Source: Bacteroidia bacterium (GTDB taxonomy: Bacteria; Bacteroidota; Bacteroidia; SpSt-205). Taken from it: a stretch of 38,221 bases of DNA. Every line of letters starts with the position of its first letter. Positions within the stretch are counted from its first letter, which is position 1. The notes under the pieces are model-generated. The model had not been told where the DNA came from, did no database searches, and saw only the letters and a list, made by a program, of their open reading frames with translations. A program made the translations under genes and the position numbers. The stretch is from the NCBI GenBank assembly GCA_025062295.1, contig JANXAJ010000020.1, positions 1 to 38,221 on the forward strand. The letters are read 5' to 3'. Of the stretch, positions 9,269 through 16,995 are shown piece by piece.

Positions 9269-10434
9269 TAGAAATCCGAGTCCCCAGTCCGGGCGAGTCT
9301 GTTACTGAAGTCCTTTTGGAGAAGTGGTATAAGCCGAATGGCAGTTGGGTGGAGAAGGATGAACTTATAGCAGAGATTCAGTCGGATAAGGCGGCATTGG
9401 AGGTTTATGCGGAATCAGCTGGCCGCTTAGAGATCTTAGTAGAGGCTGGCAGTCAAGTACCTGTGGGTACAGTGATTGCGAGAATAGATCCTAATGCGTC
9501 TCAGCCCTCAGGGCGAATAGAGGCTCAGGAGCCTTTGAGGACACCAACTCAGGTTGAGTCTGTTTCAGCTATACAGGCATCTTCTCCTCATGTCATGCCT
9601 GCTGCTGCTCGCATCCTCGCTGAGAAGGAAATTGCTCCCACTCAGGTGCAAGGCAGTGGGCCGGGGGGACGAATCACCAAAGCTGACGCCTTGATGGCTC
9701 AACCTGCTCCTTCCTCTCCGCCAATACCCGATGGACGCCAAGAAGTTCGGAAAAAGCTCACCCCGATTCGTCAAACTATTGCTCGTCGCCTCCTTGCCGC
9801 TAAGAATCAAACCGCCATGCTCACCACCTTCAATGAGGTGGATATGAGTCGCATTTTAGAGTTGCGCAAGGCCTACAAGGATCGCTTCCAAGAAAAGCAT
9901 GGCGTTAGTTTGGGCTTCATGAGCTTTTTCACAAAAGCTTGTGCTACTGCCCTCTTAGAGTTTCCTGAGGTGAATAGCCAGTTACACGAGGATGAGATTA
10001 TCTACTTCTCCTATGTAGATATCAGTGTGGCTGTTAGCACTGAGAGAGGCTTAGTGGTTCCTGTGGTGCGCAATGCGCATCTTCTATCCTTGGCTGAAAT
10101 AGAGCGTTGTATTGCTGATTTAGCGGCTCGAGCCCGCCAAAATAAACTCTCCATAGAAGAGATGCAGGGGGGTACCTTCACTATTACGAATGGTGGAGTA
10201 TTTGGCTCTTTACTCTCTACTCCCATTCTTAATCCGCCTCAAACCGCTATTCTTGGCATGCATAAGATTCAGGAGCGTCCCGTGGTGGTAGGTGGTGAAA
10301 TAGTGGTGCGTCCGATGATGTACTTGGCTCTCTCGTATGATCATCGGGTTATAGACGGTAAAGAAGCGGTTAGCTTCTTAGTTCGGGTGAAAGAACTTAT
10401 AGAAGATCCGATGCGCCTGCTTCTTGCTGTCTGA
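9265..10434 (+). CDS. sucB: Dihydrolipoyl succinyltransferase (E2 of 2-oxoglutarate dehydrogenase)
   Basis: Transfers the succinyl group from lipoyl-lysine to CoA and forms the core of the complex. 389 residues: lipoyl domain 1-77 with the modified lysine at Lys42 ([10 protein letters not shown]), a Pro/Ser/Gln-rich linker, an E3-binding peripheral domain near 110-148 ([27 protein letters not shown]), and a catalytic domain from about 160 to the end. The catalytic His and Asp lie in [12 protein letters not shown] near residue 360. It is coupled to sucA through ATGA, and its stop overlaps the next start (TGATG at 10432-10436). Pairing with sucA makes the succinyl specificity more likely than a pyruvate or branched-chain role. 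Confidence 0.95.
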   Translation: MIEIRVPSPGESVTEVLLEKWYKPNGSWVEKDELIAEIQSDKAALEVYAESAGRLEILVEAGSQVPVGTVIARIDPNASQPSGRIEAQEPLRTPTQVESVSAIQASSPHVMPAAARILAEKEIAPTQVQGSGPGGRITKADALMAQPAPSSPPIPDGRQEVRKKLTPIRQTIARRLLAAKNQTAMLTTFNEVDMSRILELRKAYKDRFQEKHGVSLGFMSFFTKACATALLEFPEVNSQLHEDEIIYFSYVDISVAVSTERGLVVPVVRNAHLLSLAEIERCIADLAARARQNKLSIEEMQGGTFTITNGGVFGSLLSTPILNPPQTAILGMHKIQERPVVVGGEIVVRPMMYLALSYDHRVIDGKEAVSFLVRVKELIEDPMRLLLAV

Positions 10435-11405
10435 TGGAGCTGCGGGTCTGCGAGCTCAAGAAGCGATATGGGACTCAGTGGGCACTCAAAGGCATCTCTT
10501 TCATCATAGATAAGCCAGGCATTTACGGGTATTTGGGGCCTAATGGGGCGGGAAAATCAACTACTTTCAAGATTCTCACTGGCTATCTGCGTCCCACAAG
10601 TGGTACGGTTTGGTTGGGGGATTGGCAGCTTCCTAATCATAAGAAAGAAATTCAACGGCATATTGGCTACCTTCCTGAAAATAATCCTCTCTATTTAGAG
10701 ATGTATGTAAGGGAATATCTTCTTTTTCGTGGGGGACTCTATGGGATGCGGGGACGAACGCTACGCCAGCGAGTAGAATTCCTCATAGAAAGGGTAGGGC
10801 TGGAGCCAGAGGCTCACAAGCTGATTGGATTCTTGTCTCGGGGGTATCGGCAGAGAGTAGGATTAGCAGCTGCGCTGCTTCATGATCCTCCTCTTCTTAT
10901 TCTGGATGAGCCAACCAGCGGTTTAGACCCCAATCAAGTCATAGAAATTCGTCAGCTTATTCGTTCTCTAGGGACTTCTCATCAAGTGATATTCTCTTCT
11001 CATATTTTAGCGGAGGTGCAGGCGATTGCCGACCATGTACTGATTCTCCATAAGGGGGAACTTGTACTAAATGCTTCCCTCAAAGAGATTGATAGGCATA
11101 TAGGATGGGAGGAATACTGGGTAGAGACAGCAGGGCCTTCGCTAAATTGGGGCTTTCTCCCAGAAGGCGCTCGCGCGGAGCATTTAGGTGAGGCAATCTG
11201 GCGGGTCATTATACCTTCAGGCACGGAGATTCGCCAGGCTATTTATCAGGCCTCGGTTCAACAAGGGGTGCCCCTTCTTCGGTTAGAGAAACGCCAACAT
11301 CAGTTAGAAGAAGTATTTCATCATCTAACGGCGGAGGAGAGATACCCCATCGTTTCGGAAAAGGGTTTTCAAGAGCCTATGCAGGCGCCTTCGCCTACTA
11401 GTTAG
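10434..11405 (+). CDS. ABC transporter ATP-binding protein, GldA-like
   Basis: 323 residues. Walker A GPNGAGKST (about 36-44), a Q-loop region continuing into IGYLPENNPLYLEMYVREYL, signature LSRGYRQRVGLAAALLHDP, Walker B LLILDEP followed by TSGLDPNQ, and switch His in IFSSHIL. The ENNPLYLEMYVREYL and DPNQVIEIRQLIR stretches are typical of GldA, the ATPase of the GldAFG exporter linked to gliding in Bacteroidota. No GldF or GldG permease is adjacent, so assignment to gliding is uncertain. It overlaps the sucB stop by one base, making it the last gene of the operon. Its TAG stop overlaps the opposing fabG stop. Confidence 0.85.
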   Translation: MELRVCELKKRYGTQWALKGISFIIDKPGIYGYLGPNGAGKSTTFKILTGYLRPTSGTVWLGDWQLPNHKKEIQRHIGYLPENNPLYLEMYVREYLLFRGGLYGMRGRTLRQRVEFLIERVGLEPEAHKLIGFLSRGYRQRVGLAAALLHDPPLLILDEPTSGLDPNQVIEIRQLIRSLGTSHQVIFSSHILAEVQAIADHVLILHKGELVLNASLKEIDRHIGWEEYWVETAGPSLNWGFLPEGARAEHLGEAIWRVIIPSGTEIRQAIYQASVQQGVPLLRLEKRQHQLEEVFHHLTAEERYPIVSEKGFQEPMQAPSPTS

Positions 11406-12124
11406 ATCATTCCTCCATCCACGATAAAGACCTGTCCAGTGATGTAGGAAGCTTCATCGGAGAGGAGGAAGGCGCAAAGAGTGGCCACTTCTTCTGGATC
11501 GCCAAGCCGCCCGAGAGCAATTGTTTTTTTCCACTCTTGGGCAGGCAGCTCAGCTGTCATATCTGTCCGAATAAACCCCGGCGCAATAGCATTGACTCGG
11601 ATGTTGCGGGAGCCAACTTCTTTTGCTACTGAGCGGGTGAAGGCAATAAGTCCAGCCTTAGAGGCGGCATAATTAGCCTGCCCAGCATTACCCTGCAGGC
11701 CTACTATAGAGGTGATATTGACGATGGCTCCACGCCGTTGAGAAAGCATAGATTTGAGCACAGCTTTAGTATAGAGAAAAGGACCCTTTAGATTTGTAGC
11801 GATGACTGCATCCCACTGGGCTTCGCTCATGCGCAAGAGAAGGTTGTCTTGGGTAATCCCTGCGTTGTTGACTAGGCCGTCTATCTTGCCCCATGTTTTG
11901 AGCGTCTCTCCAATGACGATGTCGGTGCGGCTACTATCTGTTACATCTGCTTGGAATGCGAGGAGGCGAGAGGGAGCCTGCTGGAGGAGGCTGTGCGCAA
12001 GCTCAGCCGAGCCTCGATAAGTAAAAGCCACTCGGGCTCCTTCAGCAAGTAGCTTTTCCACGATAGCCCGACCGATGCCGCGGGTGCCCCCTGTTACAAT
12101 CACCACTTTATCCACGAGTCGCAT
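11402..12124 (-). CDS. fabG: 3-oxoacyl-ACP reductase (short-chain dehydrogenase)
   Basis: NADPH-dependent reduction of 3-oxoacyl-ACP in fatty-acid elongation. From the chosen start (MRLVDKVVIVTGG) the protein has 240 residues, usual for FabG. The Rossmann motif TGGTRGIG is near residues 12-19, NNAG near 88, the catalytic Ser in NITSIVG, and YAASK supplies Tyr and Lys. IAPGFIRTDMT and the closing ITGQVFIVDGGM are FabG-typical. An in-frame ATG at 12220 would extend it into the divergent gene and is rejected. The chosen ATG has TATGTTTG ending 4 nt upstream. FabG is favoured over other dehydrogenases by the motifs, but no fab cluster is adjacent. Confidence 0.92.
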   Translation of the reverse strand: MRLVDKVVIVTGGTRGIGRAIVEKLLAEGARVAFTYRGSAELAHSLLQQAPSRLLAFQADVTDSSRTDIVIGETLKTWGKIDGLVNNAGITQDNLLLRMSEAQWDAVIATNLKGPFLYTKAVLKSMLSQRRGAIVNITSIVGLQGNAGQANYAASKAGLIAFTRSVAKEVGSRNIRVNAIAPGFIRTDMTAELPAQEWKKTIALGRLGDPEEVATLCAFLLSDEASYITGQVFIVDGGMI

Positions 12125-12128
12125 AGAA

Positions 12129-12136
12129 CAAACATA
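12129..12136 (-). promoter_or_regulatory. -7 promoter box TATGTTTG of fabG
   Basis: Exact TAnnTTTG match with 4 nt (TTCT) between it and the ATG, so the mRNA should start at or within a few bases of the start codon. Confidence 0.6.
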
Positions 12137-12148
12137 AAGGTTATTTCC

Positions 12149-12156
12149 TACCTTCG
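12149..12156 (+). promoter_or_regulatory. -7 promoter box TACCTTCG of the AlbA_2 gene
   Basis: One mismatch to TAnnTTTG, with 4 nt (GAGC) before the ATG at 12161. The same variant box with the same spacing precedes dnaN. Confidence 0.5.
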
Positions 12157-12160
12157 GAGC

Positions 12161-12844
12161 ATGGCGGGGTGGGAAAGTTCCCCGCTGCTGGCTCGTATAG
12201 CTGCGGGAGAGGGCTTGCATCTTGATTTCAAGCAGCGCATAGATAGCGCTCGGAAAATTGCTCGTACCTTATCCGCCTTTGCAAATACAGCTGGGGGGTC
12301 CCTCCTCATTGGTGTGAAAGATAATGGAAAGGTCTGTGGTATCGACCCAGAGCAGGAGTACTACATGATAGAATTAGCTGCCACTCGGTATGTAGAGCCA
12401 GCTGTTGCATTTTCTACTCTGCTTCATCAAGTAGAGGAAAAAGAAGTGTTAGAGGTTATCGTAGAACCTCAGCATGCTCACCGCCCATTCTATGTCAAAG
12501 AGGAAGACGGGACTCGACGGGCTTATGTTCGGGTCGGAGACACAAGTCGGGTAGCAGGAGGACTGTTAGAGGCGCTCTGGCGAGCAGAAAAGCAGCCCCA
12601 ACACATTTTCTTTCGTCGGGCAGAAGCTAAGCTAATGGACTATCTTGGGAAGCATGCCTTCATTGACGAGGCTACTCTGCGCCGACTCTTAGGCGCTCGT
12701 GAAGGGTGGAAAGCCCGAAAAATCCTCATCAAGTATACCCTTATTGGAGTCTTAGAGATGGAGATTCAGCTGGAGAAAGAGATATTCCGACCTGCGAAGG
12801 ACTACCGTCAGGTGGGTTCCCTATATCCTTCGCATTCCTCATAA
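12161..12844 (+). CDS. AlbA_2 / Schlafen-like putative nucleic-acid-binding domain protein
   Basis: 227 residues. The first ~125 resemble the AlbA_2 (AAA_4, Schlafen-like) domain: EGLHLDFKQRIDSARKIARTLSAFANT, then GGSLLIGVKDNGKVCGID, with YVRVGDTSRVAGG closing the fold. The remainder is charged and may form a short helical or winged-helix-like tail. Family members are often annotated as putative DNA-binding or transcriptional regulators, and some Schlafen relatives cleave RNA; which applies here is unknown. It is divergent from fabG with 36 bp between start codons. Its stop is 16 bp before the thiolase ATG, but the thiolase has its own -7 box. Confidence 0.75.
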   Translation: MAGWESSPLLARIAAGEGLHLDFKQRIDSARKIARTLSAFANTAGGSLLIGVKDNGKVCGIDPEQEYYMIELAATRYVEPAVAFSTLLHQVEEKEVLEVIVEPQHAHRPFYVKEEDGTRRAYVRVGDTSRVAGGLLEALWRAEKQPQHIFFRRAEAKLMDYLGKHAFIDEATLRRLLGAREGWKARKILIKYTLIGVLEMEIQLEKEIFRPAKDYRQVGSLYPSHSS

Positions 12845-12848
12845 GCTC

Positions 12849-12856
12849 TAAATTTG
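12849..12856 (+). promoter_or_regulatory. -7 promoter box TAAATTTG of the thiolase gene
   Basis: Exact TAnnTTTG match, 4 nt (CCCT) before the ATG at 12861. It lies in the 16-bp gap after the AlbA_2 gene, suggesting independent transcription as well as possible read-through. Confidence 0.6.
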
Positions 12857-12860
12857 CCCT

Positions 12861-14039
12861 ATGCAGGAAGCTTACATCGTAGGGGGGTACCGAACAGCAG
12901 TCGGTAAAGCCCCGCGCGGGCGCCTACGCACCGTTCGCCCAGATGATATGGCTGTAGCTGTCATAGAAAAAATAAAGACTGCCTTCCCCCAGATTGATTT
13001 CTCTAAAGAAATAGACGATCTCATCTGTGGAAACGCTATCCCTGAAGCTGAACAGGGACTCAATATGGCTCGTTATATTGCCCTTCGTGCAGTAGGGAAA
13101 GAGCTGCCCGCCGTTACTATCAATCGGTATTGTGCTTCCGGTTTAGAAGCTATAGCCATGGCTGTGTCTAAGATACGCACTGGAGATGCAGAGGCGATTT
13201 TAGCAGGCGGTACAGAAACGATGTCCCTTGTTCCTATGGGGGGCTTCAAGATTGCCCCAAACTATGACTATGCTCTCCATGCGCCAGACTGGTACTACAA
13301 TATGGGCATGACCGCTGAAGAGGTGGCTAAACGATATGGGATTTCCCGAGAAGCTGCAGATGAGTTTGCTCTTCGTTCGCATCAAAAAGCCCTTGCTGCA
13401 ATCAGTGAAGGAAAGTTTAGAGAGGAGATTGTTCCACTCTCTGTCCGAGAGGTGGTGGTGCAAAATGGTAAAAAACAGACCAATGTATTTATTCACGAGG
13501 TAGATGAAGGACCCCGAGCGGATACAAGCATGGAAGCGCTTTCAAAGCTCAAGCCTGTCTTTGCGGTGCATGGACAAGTAACAGCGGGTAATTCCTCTCA
13601 GACTTCAGATGGAGCTGCATTCGTACTCGTGGTGAGTGAAGCTTTCCTCAAGCGGCATGCGCTGACGCCCGTGGCTGTTCTACGAGGATATGCAGTAGCT
13701 GGTGTGGAGCCTCGTTTTATGGGTATCGGTCCAGTGGAGGCCATACCGAAGGCGCTCAGGCGAGCTCATCTCTCTTTAGCTGATATAGACCTCATTGAGT
13801 TGAATGAGGCATTTGCTGCCCAATCCTTAGCGGTGATTCAGCAGGCTGACCTTCCTATTGAGAAAGTGAATGTGAATGGTGGGGCTATCGCTCTTGGGCA
13901 TCCCCTCGGCTGCACAGGGGCTAAACTCACTGTACAGCTTTTGAATGAGCTGCGTCGGCGAGGGCAGAGATATGGTATGGTGACAGCTTGCGTTGGTGGG
14001 GGCCAAGGAATTGCTGCTGTCTTTGAGCGGCTCAACTAA
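12861..14039 (+). CDS. Thiolase (acetyl-CoA C-acyltransferase)
   Basis: 392 residues, full-length thiolase. The acyl-accepting Cys91 is in [13 protein letters not shown], the catalytic His347 in [16 protein letters not shown], and the second Cys377 in ACVGGGQG. The N-terminus has the usual [14 protein letters not shown]. It either cleaves 3-oxoacyl-CoA (FadA role in beta-oxidation) or condenses two acetyl-CoA (AtoB role); sequence alone does not settle which, though the VRPDDM and [10 protein letters not shown] segments resemble the degradative type. No fadB or hydroxyacyl-CoA dehydrogenase gene is adjacent. The start has a -7 box 4 nt upstream. The acylphosphatase gene follows directly. Confidence 0.93.
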   Translation: MQEAYIVGGYRTAVGKAPRGRLRTVRPDDMAVAVIEKIKTAFPQIDFSKEIDDLICGNAIPEAEQGLNMARYIALRAVGKELPAVTINRYCASGLEAIAMAVSKIRTGDAEAILAGGTETMSLVPMGGFKIAPNYDYALHAPDWYYNMGMTAEEVAKRYGISREAADEFALRSHQKALAAISEGKFREEIVPLSVREVVVQNGKKQTNVFIHEVDEGPRADTSMEALSKLKPVFAVHGQVTAGNSSQTSDGAAFVLVVSEAFLKRHALTPVAVLRGYAVAGVEPRFMGIGPVEAIPKALRRAHLSLADIDLIELNEAFAAQSLAVIQQADLPIEKVNVNGGAIALGHPLGCTGAKLTVQLLNELRRRGQRYGMVTACVGGGQGIAAVFERLN

Positions 14040-14064
14040 GGAGGGAGGTTGCGCCCGCTGGCGG

Positions 14065-14319
14065 GTGCGAATCTACGGAAGAGTCCAAGGGGTCTTTTTC
14101 CGAAAGTATGCTCAAATGACAGCTCAGGCCTTAGGCATAGGAGGCTTCGTCCGAAATGAACCAGATGGGTCTGTGCTTGCTGAGATAGAAGGCGCAGAAG
14201 AAGAATTAGAACGATTTGTTCAATGGGCTCACCGAGGCTCTCCCGCTGCTCGGGTAGAAAGAGTAGAAGTGGAAAAGGATCTGTTACCTCTCGGAGAGAC
14301 TCACTTTCGCATTCAGTGA
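14065..14319 (+). CDS. Acylphosphatase
   Basis: Hydrolyses carboxyl-phosphate bonds such as acetyl phosphate or 1,3-bisphosphoglycerate; small cytosolic enzyme. With the GTG start it has 84 residues, near the family norm of about 90. The catalytic Arg is in GRVQGVFFRKYA and the catalytic Asn in GFVRNEPDGSV. No ATG is available in frame. The frame extends upstream into the thiolase gene to a TTG at 13993, but family length favours the GTG at 14065. A strong purine run AAGGAGGGAGG (14038-14048), rare in this window, lies 16 nt upstream of that GTG. It probably shares the thiolase transcript. Confidence 0.8.
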   Translation: MRIYGRVQGVFFRKYAQMTAQALGIGGFVRNEPDGSVLAEIEGAEEELERFVQWAHRGSPAARVERVEVEKDLLPLGETHFRIQ

Positions 14320-14324
14320 GGAGG

Positions 14325-14400
14325 TTTTTATTCTGGGCGTGGGGGCGCCCGCGGGGCCGGGGCCCCCCCGCCACCCACCCCAAAAAACACCATATTAAAA
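14325..14400. repeat. Extremely GC-rich imperfect inverted element
   Basis: Between the acylphosphatase and the VWA gene, about 50 bases are nearly pure G/C, changing from G-rich to C-rich around a GGGGCCGGGGCCCC core. They are flanked by TTTTT on the left and AAAAAA on the right, giving an imperfect inverted repeat with arms of about 20 nt. It is unlike everything else in the window. It could fold into a very stable hairpin or be a dispersed intergenic repeat. The T-run precedes the hairpin on both strands, so it does not fit a standard terminator. Confidence 0.45.
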
Positions 14401-14534
14401 TAAAAAAACACAAGACAACAACGATGATTCCAGTACCCATGCAAAACATGGATTGAAGATTTCTCACGTCAAGGATACCGCTTTCTCTCGTAAGTACTGT
14501 TGGGGCGCATCTTCCCCGTTTTGATGAAAATCGT
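14401..14534. other. Intergenic stretch without a recognised gene
   Basis: A-rich sequence following the GC-rich element. It contains a small CCATG-CAAAA-CATGG hairpin (14438-14452) and an ATG-initiated frame of only 10 codons (about 14424-14456). Nothing else is recognised. Confidence 0.4.
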
Positions 14535-14542
14535 TATAATTG
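14535..14542 (+). promoter_or_regulatory. -7 promoter box TATAATTG of the VWA gene
   Basis: One mismatch to TAnnTTTG, 4 nt (CATT) before the ATG at 14547. Confidence 0.45.
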
Positions 14543-14546
14543 CATT

Positions 14547-15647
14547 ATGCAGTATCTCCTGTTTCATGGACCCCTTCCTCAGAGCGATAGGCCTAAAAAG
14601 TTTGAGCAGCTCCTCTCTCTCTTCTTAGAGCTTCTTATGAAAACAGGCGGGAATGTATCTGAGGCTCTGCGTTGGCTTGCCTATTTTGATAAAAGGCATG
14701 GCATCACTGATATTACCTATACCATGGGAGACTTTCTTCGAGAGTTGCGAGAGAAGGGGTATATCAGCGATGCCTCCGGCCCTCAGCGTGTTCCTATTCC
14801 TTCTGTCAAAGCTCAGGCTGAGATTCGTCAGCGGAGTTTGGAGGAAATTTTCACGGCGCTTAAGTCAGGCCCGTTAGGAGACCATCCTCTTCCGAAGTCT
14901 GGTCCAGGGGATGACCTAAGCTTTGAGACTCGTCCATATGAATTTGGGGATCGGTTAGAACACCTTCATTTGACCGAAACCCTCAATAATGCCTATCTTC
15001 ATCATGGGATAGAGGAGTTTCGCTTGACTCAAGAGGACCTTTCTATCATCCAAACAGAAGAGAAAACACAGACTGCTACCTTCGTGTTGATTGATGCTTC
15101 GCATTCAATGGTACTTTATGGAGAGGATAGAATCACCCCTGCGAAGAAGGTCGCCTTGGCTCTTGCAGAGCTGATCCGTCAGCGATATCCCCGAGATCTG
15201 CTTTTTATTGGAGCTTTTGGAGATTACGCCTGGCAAGTGGAGATAGACAAAGTTCCCTTTCTTCAAGCAGGTCCTTATCACACTAATACCCGTGACGCGA
15301 TTGAGCTGGCTATTCGTGTTCTCAGTCGTACAAAGGCAGTGAATAAGCAGATTTTCCTCATAACGGATGGCAAGCCCACTTGTATACGAGAAGGAACGAG
15401 ATTCTATAGGAATAGCTTCGGATTAGACCCGAAAATTGTCAATAAGACTCTGGAGATGGCTGACCGAGCTCGTCGCGAAAAGATTGTCATTACAACCTTT
15501 ATGATTGCTCGGGATAGTTATCTGCAGCAGTTTGTACAGCGCTTTACAGAAATCAATCGGGGGCGGGCCTACTATGTGCATCCTCAAAAAATAGGTATTT
15601 TTATTTTTCAGGATTTTATTCGGAATCGTCGGAAGGAACTGCGATAG
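14547..15647 (+). CDS. VWA (von Willebrand factor A) domain protein
   Basis: 366 residues. A C-terminal VWA domain (about 175-355) carries the metal-ion-dependent adhesion site Asp183-x-Ser185-x-Ser187 (LIDASHSM), the Thr in HTNTRDAI and the Asp in FLITDGKP. The N-terminal ~170 residues are helical and charged with no named domain. There is no signal peptide, so it is probably cytosolic, like VWA partners of MoxR-type AAA ATPases (CoxE or chelatase-type systems). No such ATPase is adjacent. It is a single-gene unit whose end overlaps the opposing lipoprotein gene by 32 bp. The client is unknown. Confidence 0.82.
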   Translation: MQYLLFHGPLPQSDRPKKFEQLLSLFLELLMKTGGNVSEALRWLAYFDKRHGITDITYTMGDFLRELREKGYISDASGPQRVPIPSVKAQAEIRQRSLEEIFTALKSGPLGDHPLPKSGPGDDLSFETRPYEFGDRLEHLHLTETLNNAYLHHGIEEFRLTQEDLSIIQTEEKTQTATFVLIDASHSMVLYGEDRITPAKKVALALAELIRQRYPRDLLFIGAFGDYAWQVEIDKVPFLQAGPYHTNTRDAIELAIRVLSRTKAVNKQIFLITDGKPTCIREGTRFYRNSFGLDPKIVNKTLEMADRARREKIVITTFMIARDSYLQQFVQRFTEINRGRAYYVHPQKIGIFIFQDFIRNRRKELR

Positions 15648-16995
15648 AAGGAACTGTATCTTGAGCAGCAGTGTCAGGAGGAGAAGGCTGAGATGTAGTA
15701 TCAGGGAGAAGAGGAGCCATCGTATCAAAGGAGATAGGGAAAGGGGGAAGGAATAGAGAGGGAGGGGATTCAGCCGCTCTCACCTCTTCAGGGAGGGGAG
15801 GCAAGACCGCAGATGGATCCCGCCGGGTTGCCCACAAAAGATTACTTGTTCCTGGGATGATATGGTAGCCTATTGTAAAAGGCAGTTGTTTCACAGGATA
15901 GCGGCGGTAGGCCTGCCAGAGATCTTTTTGATACTTAGCTCGAAAAAGGGGGATCGGCTGGGTATAAACACCATACAATTGCACTTTCCAGGCAGTTGAA
16001 TCAAAGAACCTATAAGGAATCCCACTATCTTCTTGGAGTATGGCTACGCTTTGAGTGAGAATTACTCGCCTTATCTTACTAAATTCGGGCGAGAAAAGAA
16101 GATAAGAAGCGGACTTGATAAAGGTTACGCAGGGAAGTAGGCGATTGAAAAGGTCAAAGCTCCCAGTCTGATGCTCAAGCCCTTTGTTAGCCGCGTTCAA
16201 GCTCAAATAGACCACTTCCTGAAGCGGCTCTCCAGGAAGCCCTATCTTGAATTGGAGCCCTGTGATTGGATTATCCCAGGCTGATTGAGGAGGCTTAGGT
16301 TTGCTTCCGGAGAGAGTATCAATAATCCCGCCTTCTTTGAGATAAATATGGTTGACTTCGTAGATGGCATAACCTGTTCTAGCAAAAAGAGCAAGAAAAA
16401 CTGGAAGAAGACCTCGAACTTTCCCACGAGCCAGCTGTTCTTGCATCTCCTTCGTTTTGAAGAAGCTCAGACGCAAAAGGTCTGAGAGAGCTCCATACGG
16501 TCCTTGCAGACTTTGGGTAATCTCTCGAGGAGTCAATCGGCGTAAGATGTGGGGATCTCCTTCTTGCTCCAGCCCAAAAAAGAAGTATTTTTCACCCTTC
16601 GGATAGATATAGTAAATGGTAGACCAATCTGCTCCGCTGAATGGATAAAATACGCGTCCTTTCCAGGTATAATAGGGCTCTAATTCGCGAGCAGCCCATT
16701 GAGAGAGAGAGTCATATAAATACTTTTTCCGAGTTTGCCAGAGAGATTCAATTTTTTTAGCATAGGACCGCCAAGCTGTGTCTTGAAGAGCGTCTTTCCA
16801 GAAAATTGTGTCGGTTGGGTTGAGACCTGCCAGTACCCTTGCTAAGTCTGTCCAGTATGAATCTGGTGAGGGGAGAGTGGGTGGGGGAGAGGGAGGAGAA
16901 GGGGGGAGGGTATCTCTCACCTCAGAAGAATGCGGCGAGGATTGACAGGCGCACCAAAAAAGAGCCGCTGTTAAGATGTTCCATGTTTTTTTCAT
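15616..16995 (-). CDS. Putative lipoprotein of unknown function
   Basis: From the ATG at 16995 the protein has 459 residues and starts with a lipoprotein-like signal (MKKTWNILTAALFWCAC, likely lipidated at the last Cys). A Pro/Ser-rich linker follows (about 25-45), then a soluble region rich in Tyr, Trp and Leu with no recognised domain, and a Pro/Ser/Thr/Asp-rich C-terminal tail. An upstream in-frame ATG at 17061 lies inside the permease gene and would hide the signal peptide, so it is rejected. The start overlaps the permease stop (ATGA), implying co-translation. The role cannot be stated; it is probably periplasmic or outer-membrane. Confidence 0.72.
   Translation of the reverse strand: MKKTWNILTAALFWCACQSSPHSSEVRDTLPPSPPSPPPTLPSPDSYWTDLARVLAGLNPTDTIFWKDALQDTAWRSYAKKIESLWQTRKKYLYDSLSQWAARELEPYYTWKGRVFYPFSGADWSTIYYIYPKGEKYFFFGLEQEGDPHILRRLTPREITQSLQGPYGALSDLLRLSFFKTKEMQEQLARGKVRGLLPVFLALFARTGYAIYEVNHIYLKEGGIIDTLSGSKPKPPQSAWDNPITGLQFKIGLPGEPLQEVVYLSLNAANKGLEHQTGSFDLFNRLLPCVTFIKSASYLLFSPEFSKIRRVILTQSVAILQEDSGIPYRFFDSTAWKVQLYGVYTQPIPLFRAKYQKDLWQAYRRYPVKQLPFTIGYHIIPGTSNLLWATRRDPSAVLPPLPEEVRAAESPPSLFLPPFPISFDTMAPLLPDTTSQPSPPDTAAQDTVPSIAVPSDDSE

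Noticed and set aside
12125..12220. N-terminal extension of fabG to an ATG at 12220
   Set aside because: It would overlap the divergent AlbA_2 gene, and FabG proteins begin just before the TGGTRGIG motif.
14036..14467. A 143-codon minus-strand frame antisense to acylphosphatase, with a hydrophobic N-terminus
   Set aside because: It runs antisense to a clearly conserved enzyme and through the GC-rich element; its sequence resembles no protein and low-complexity DNA explains it.
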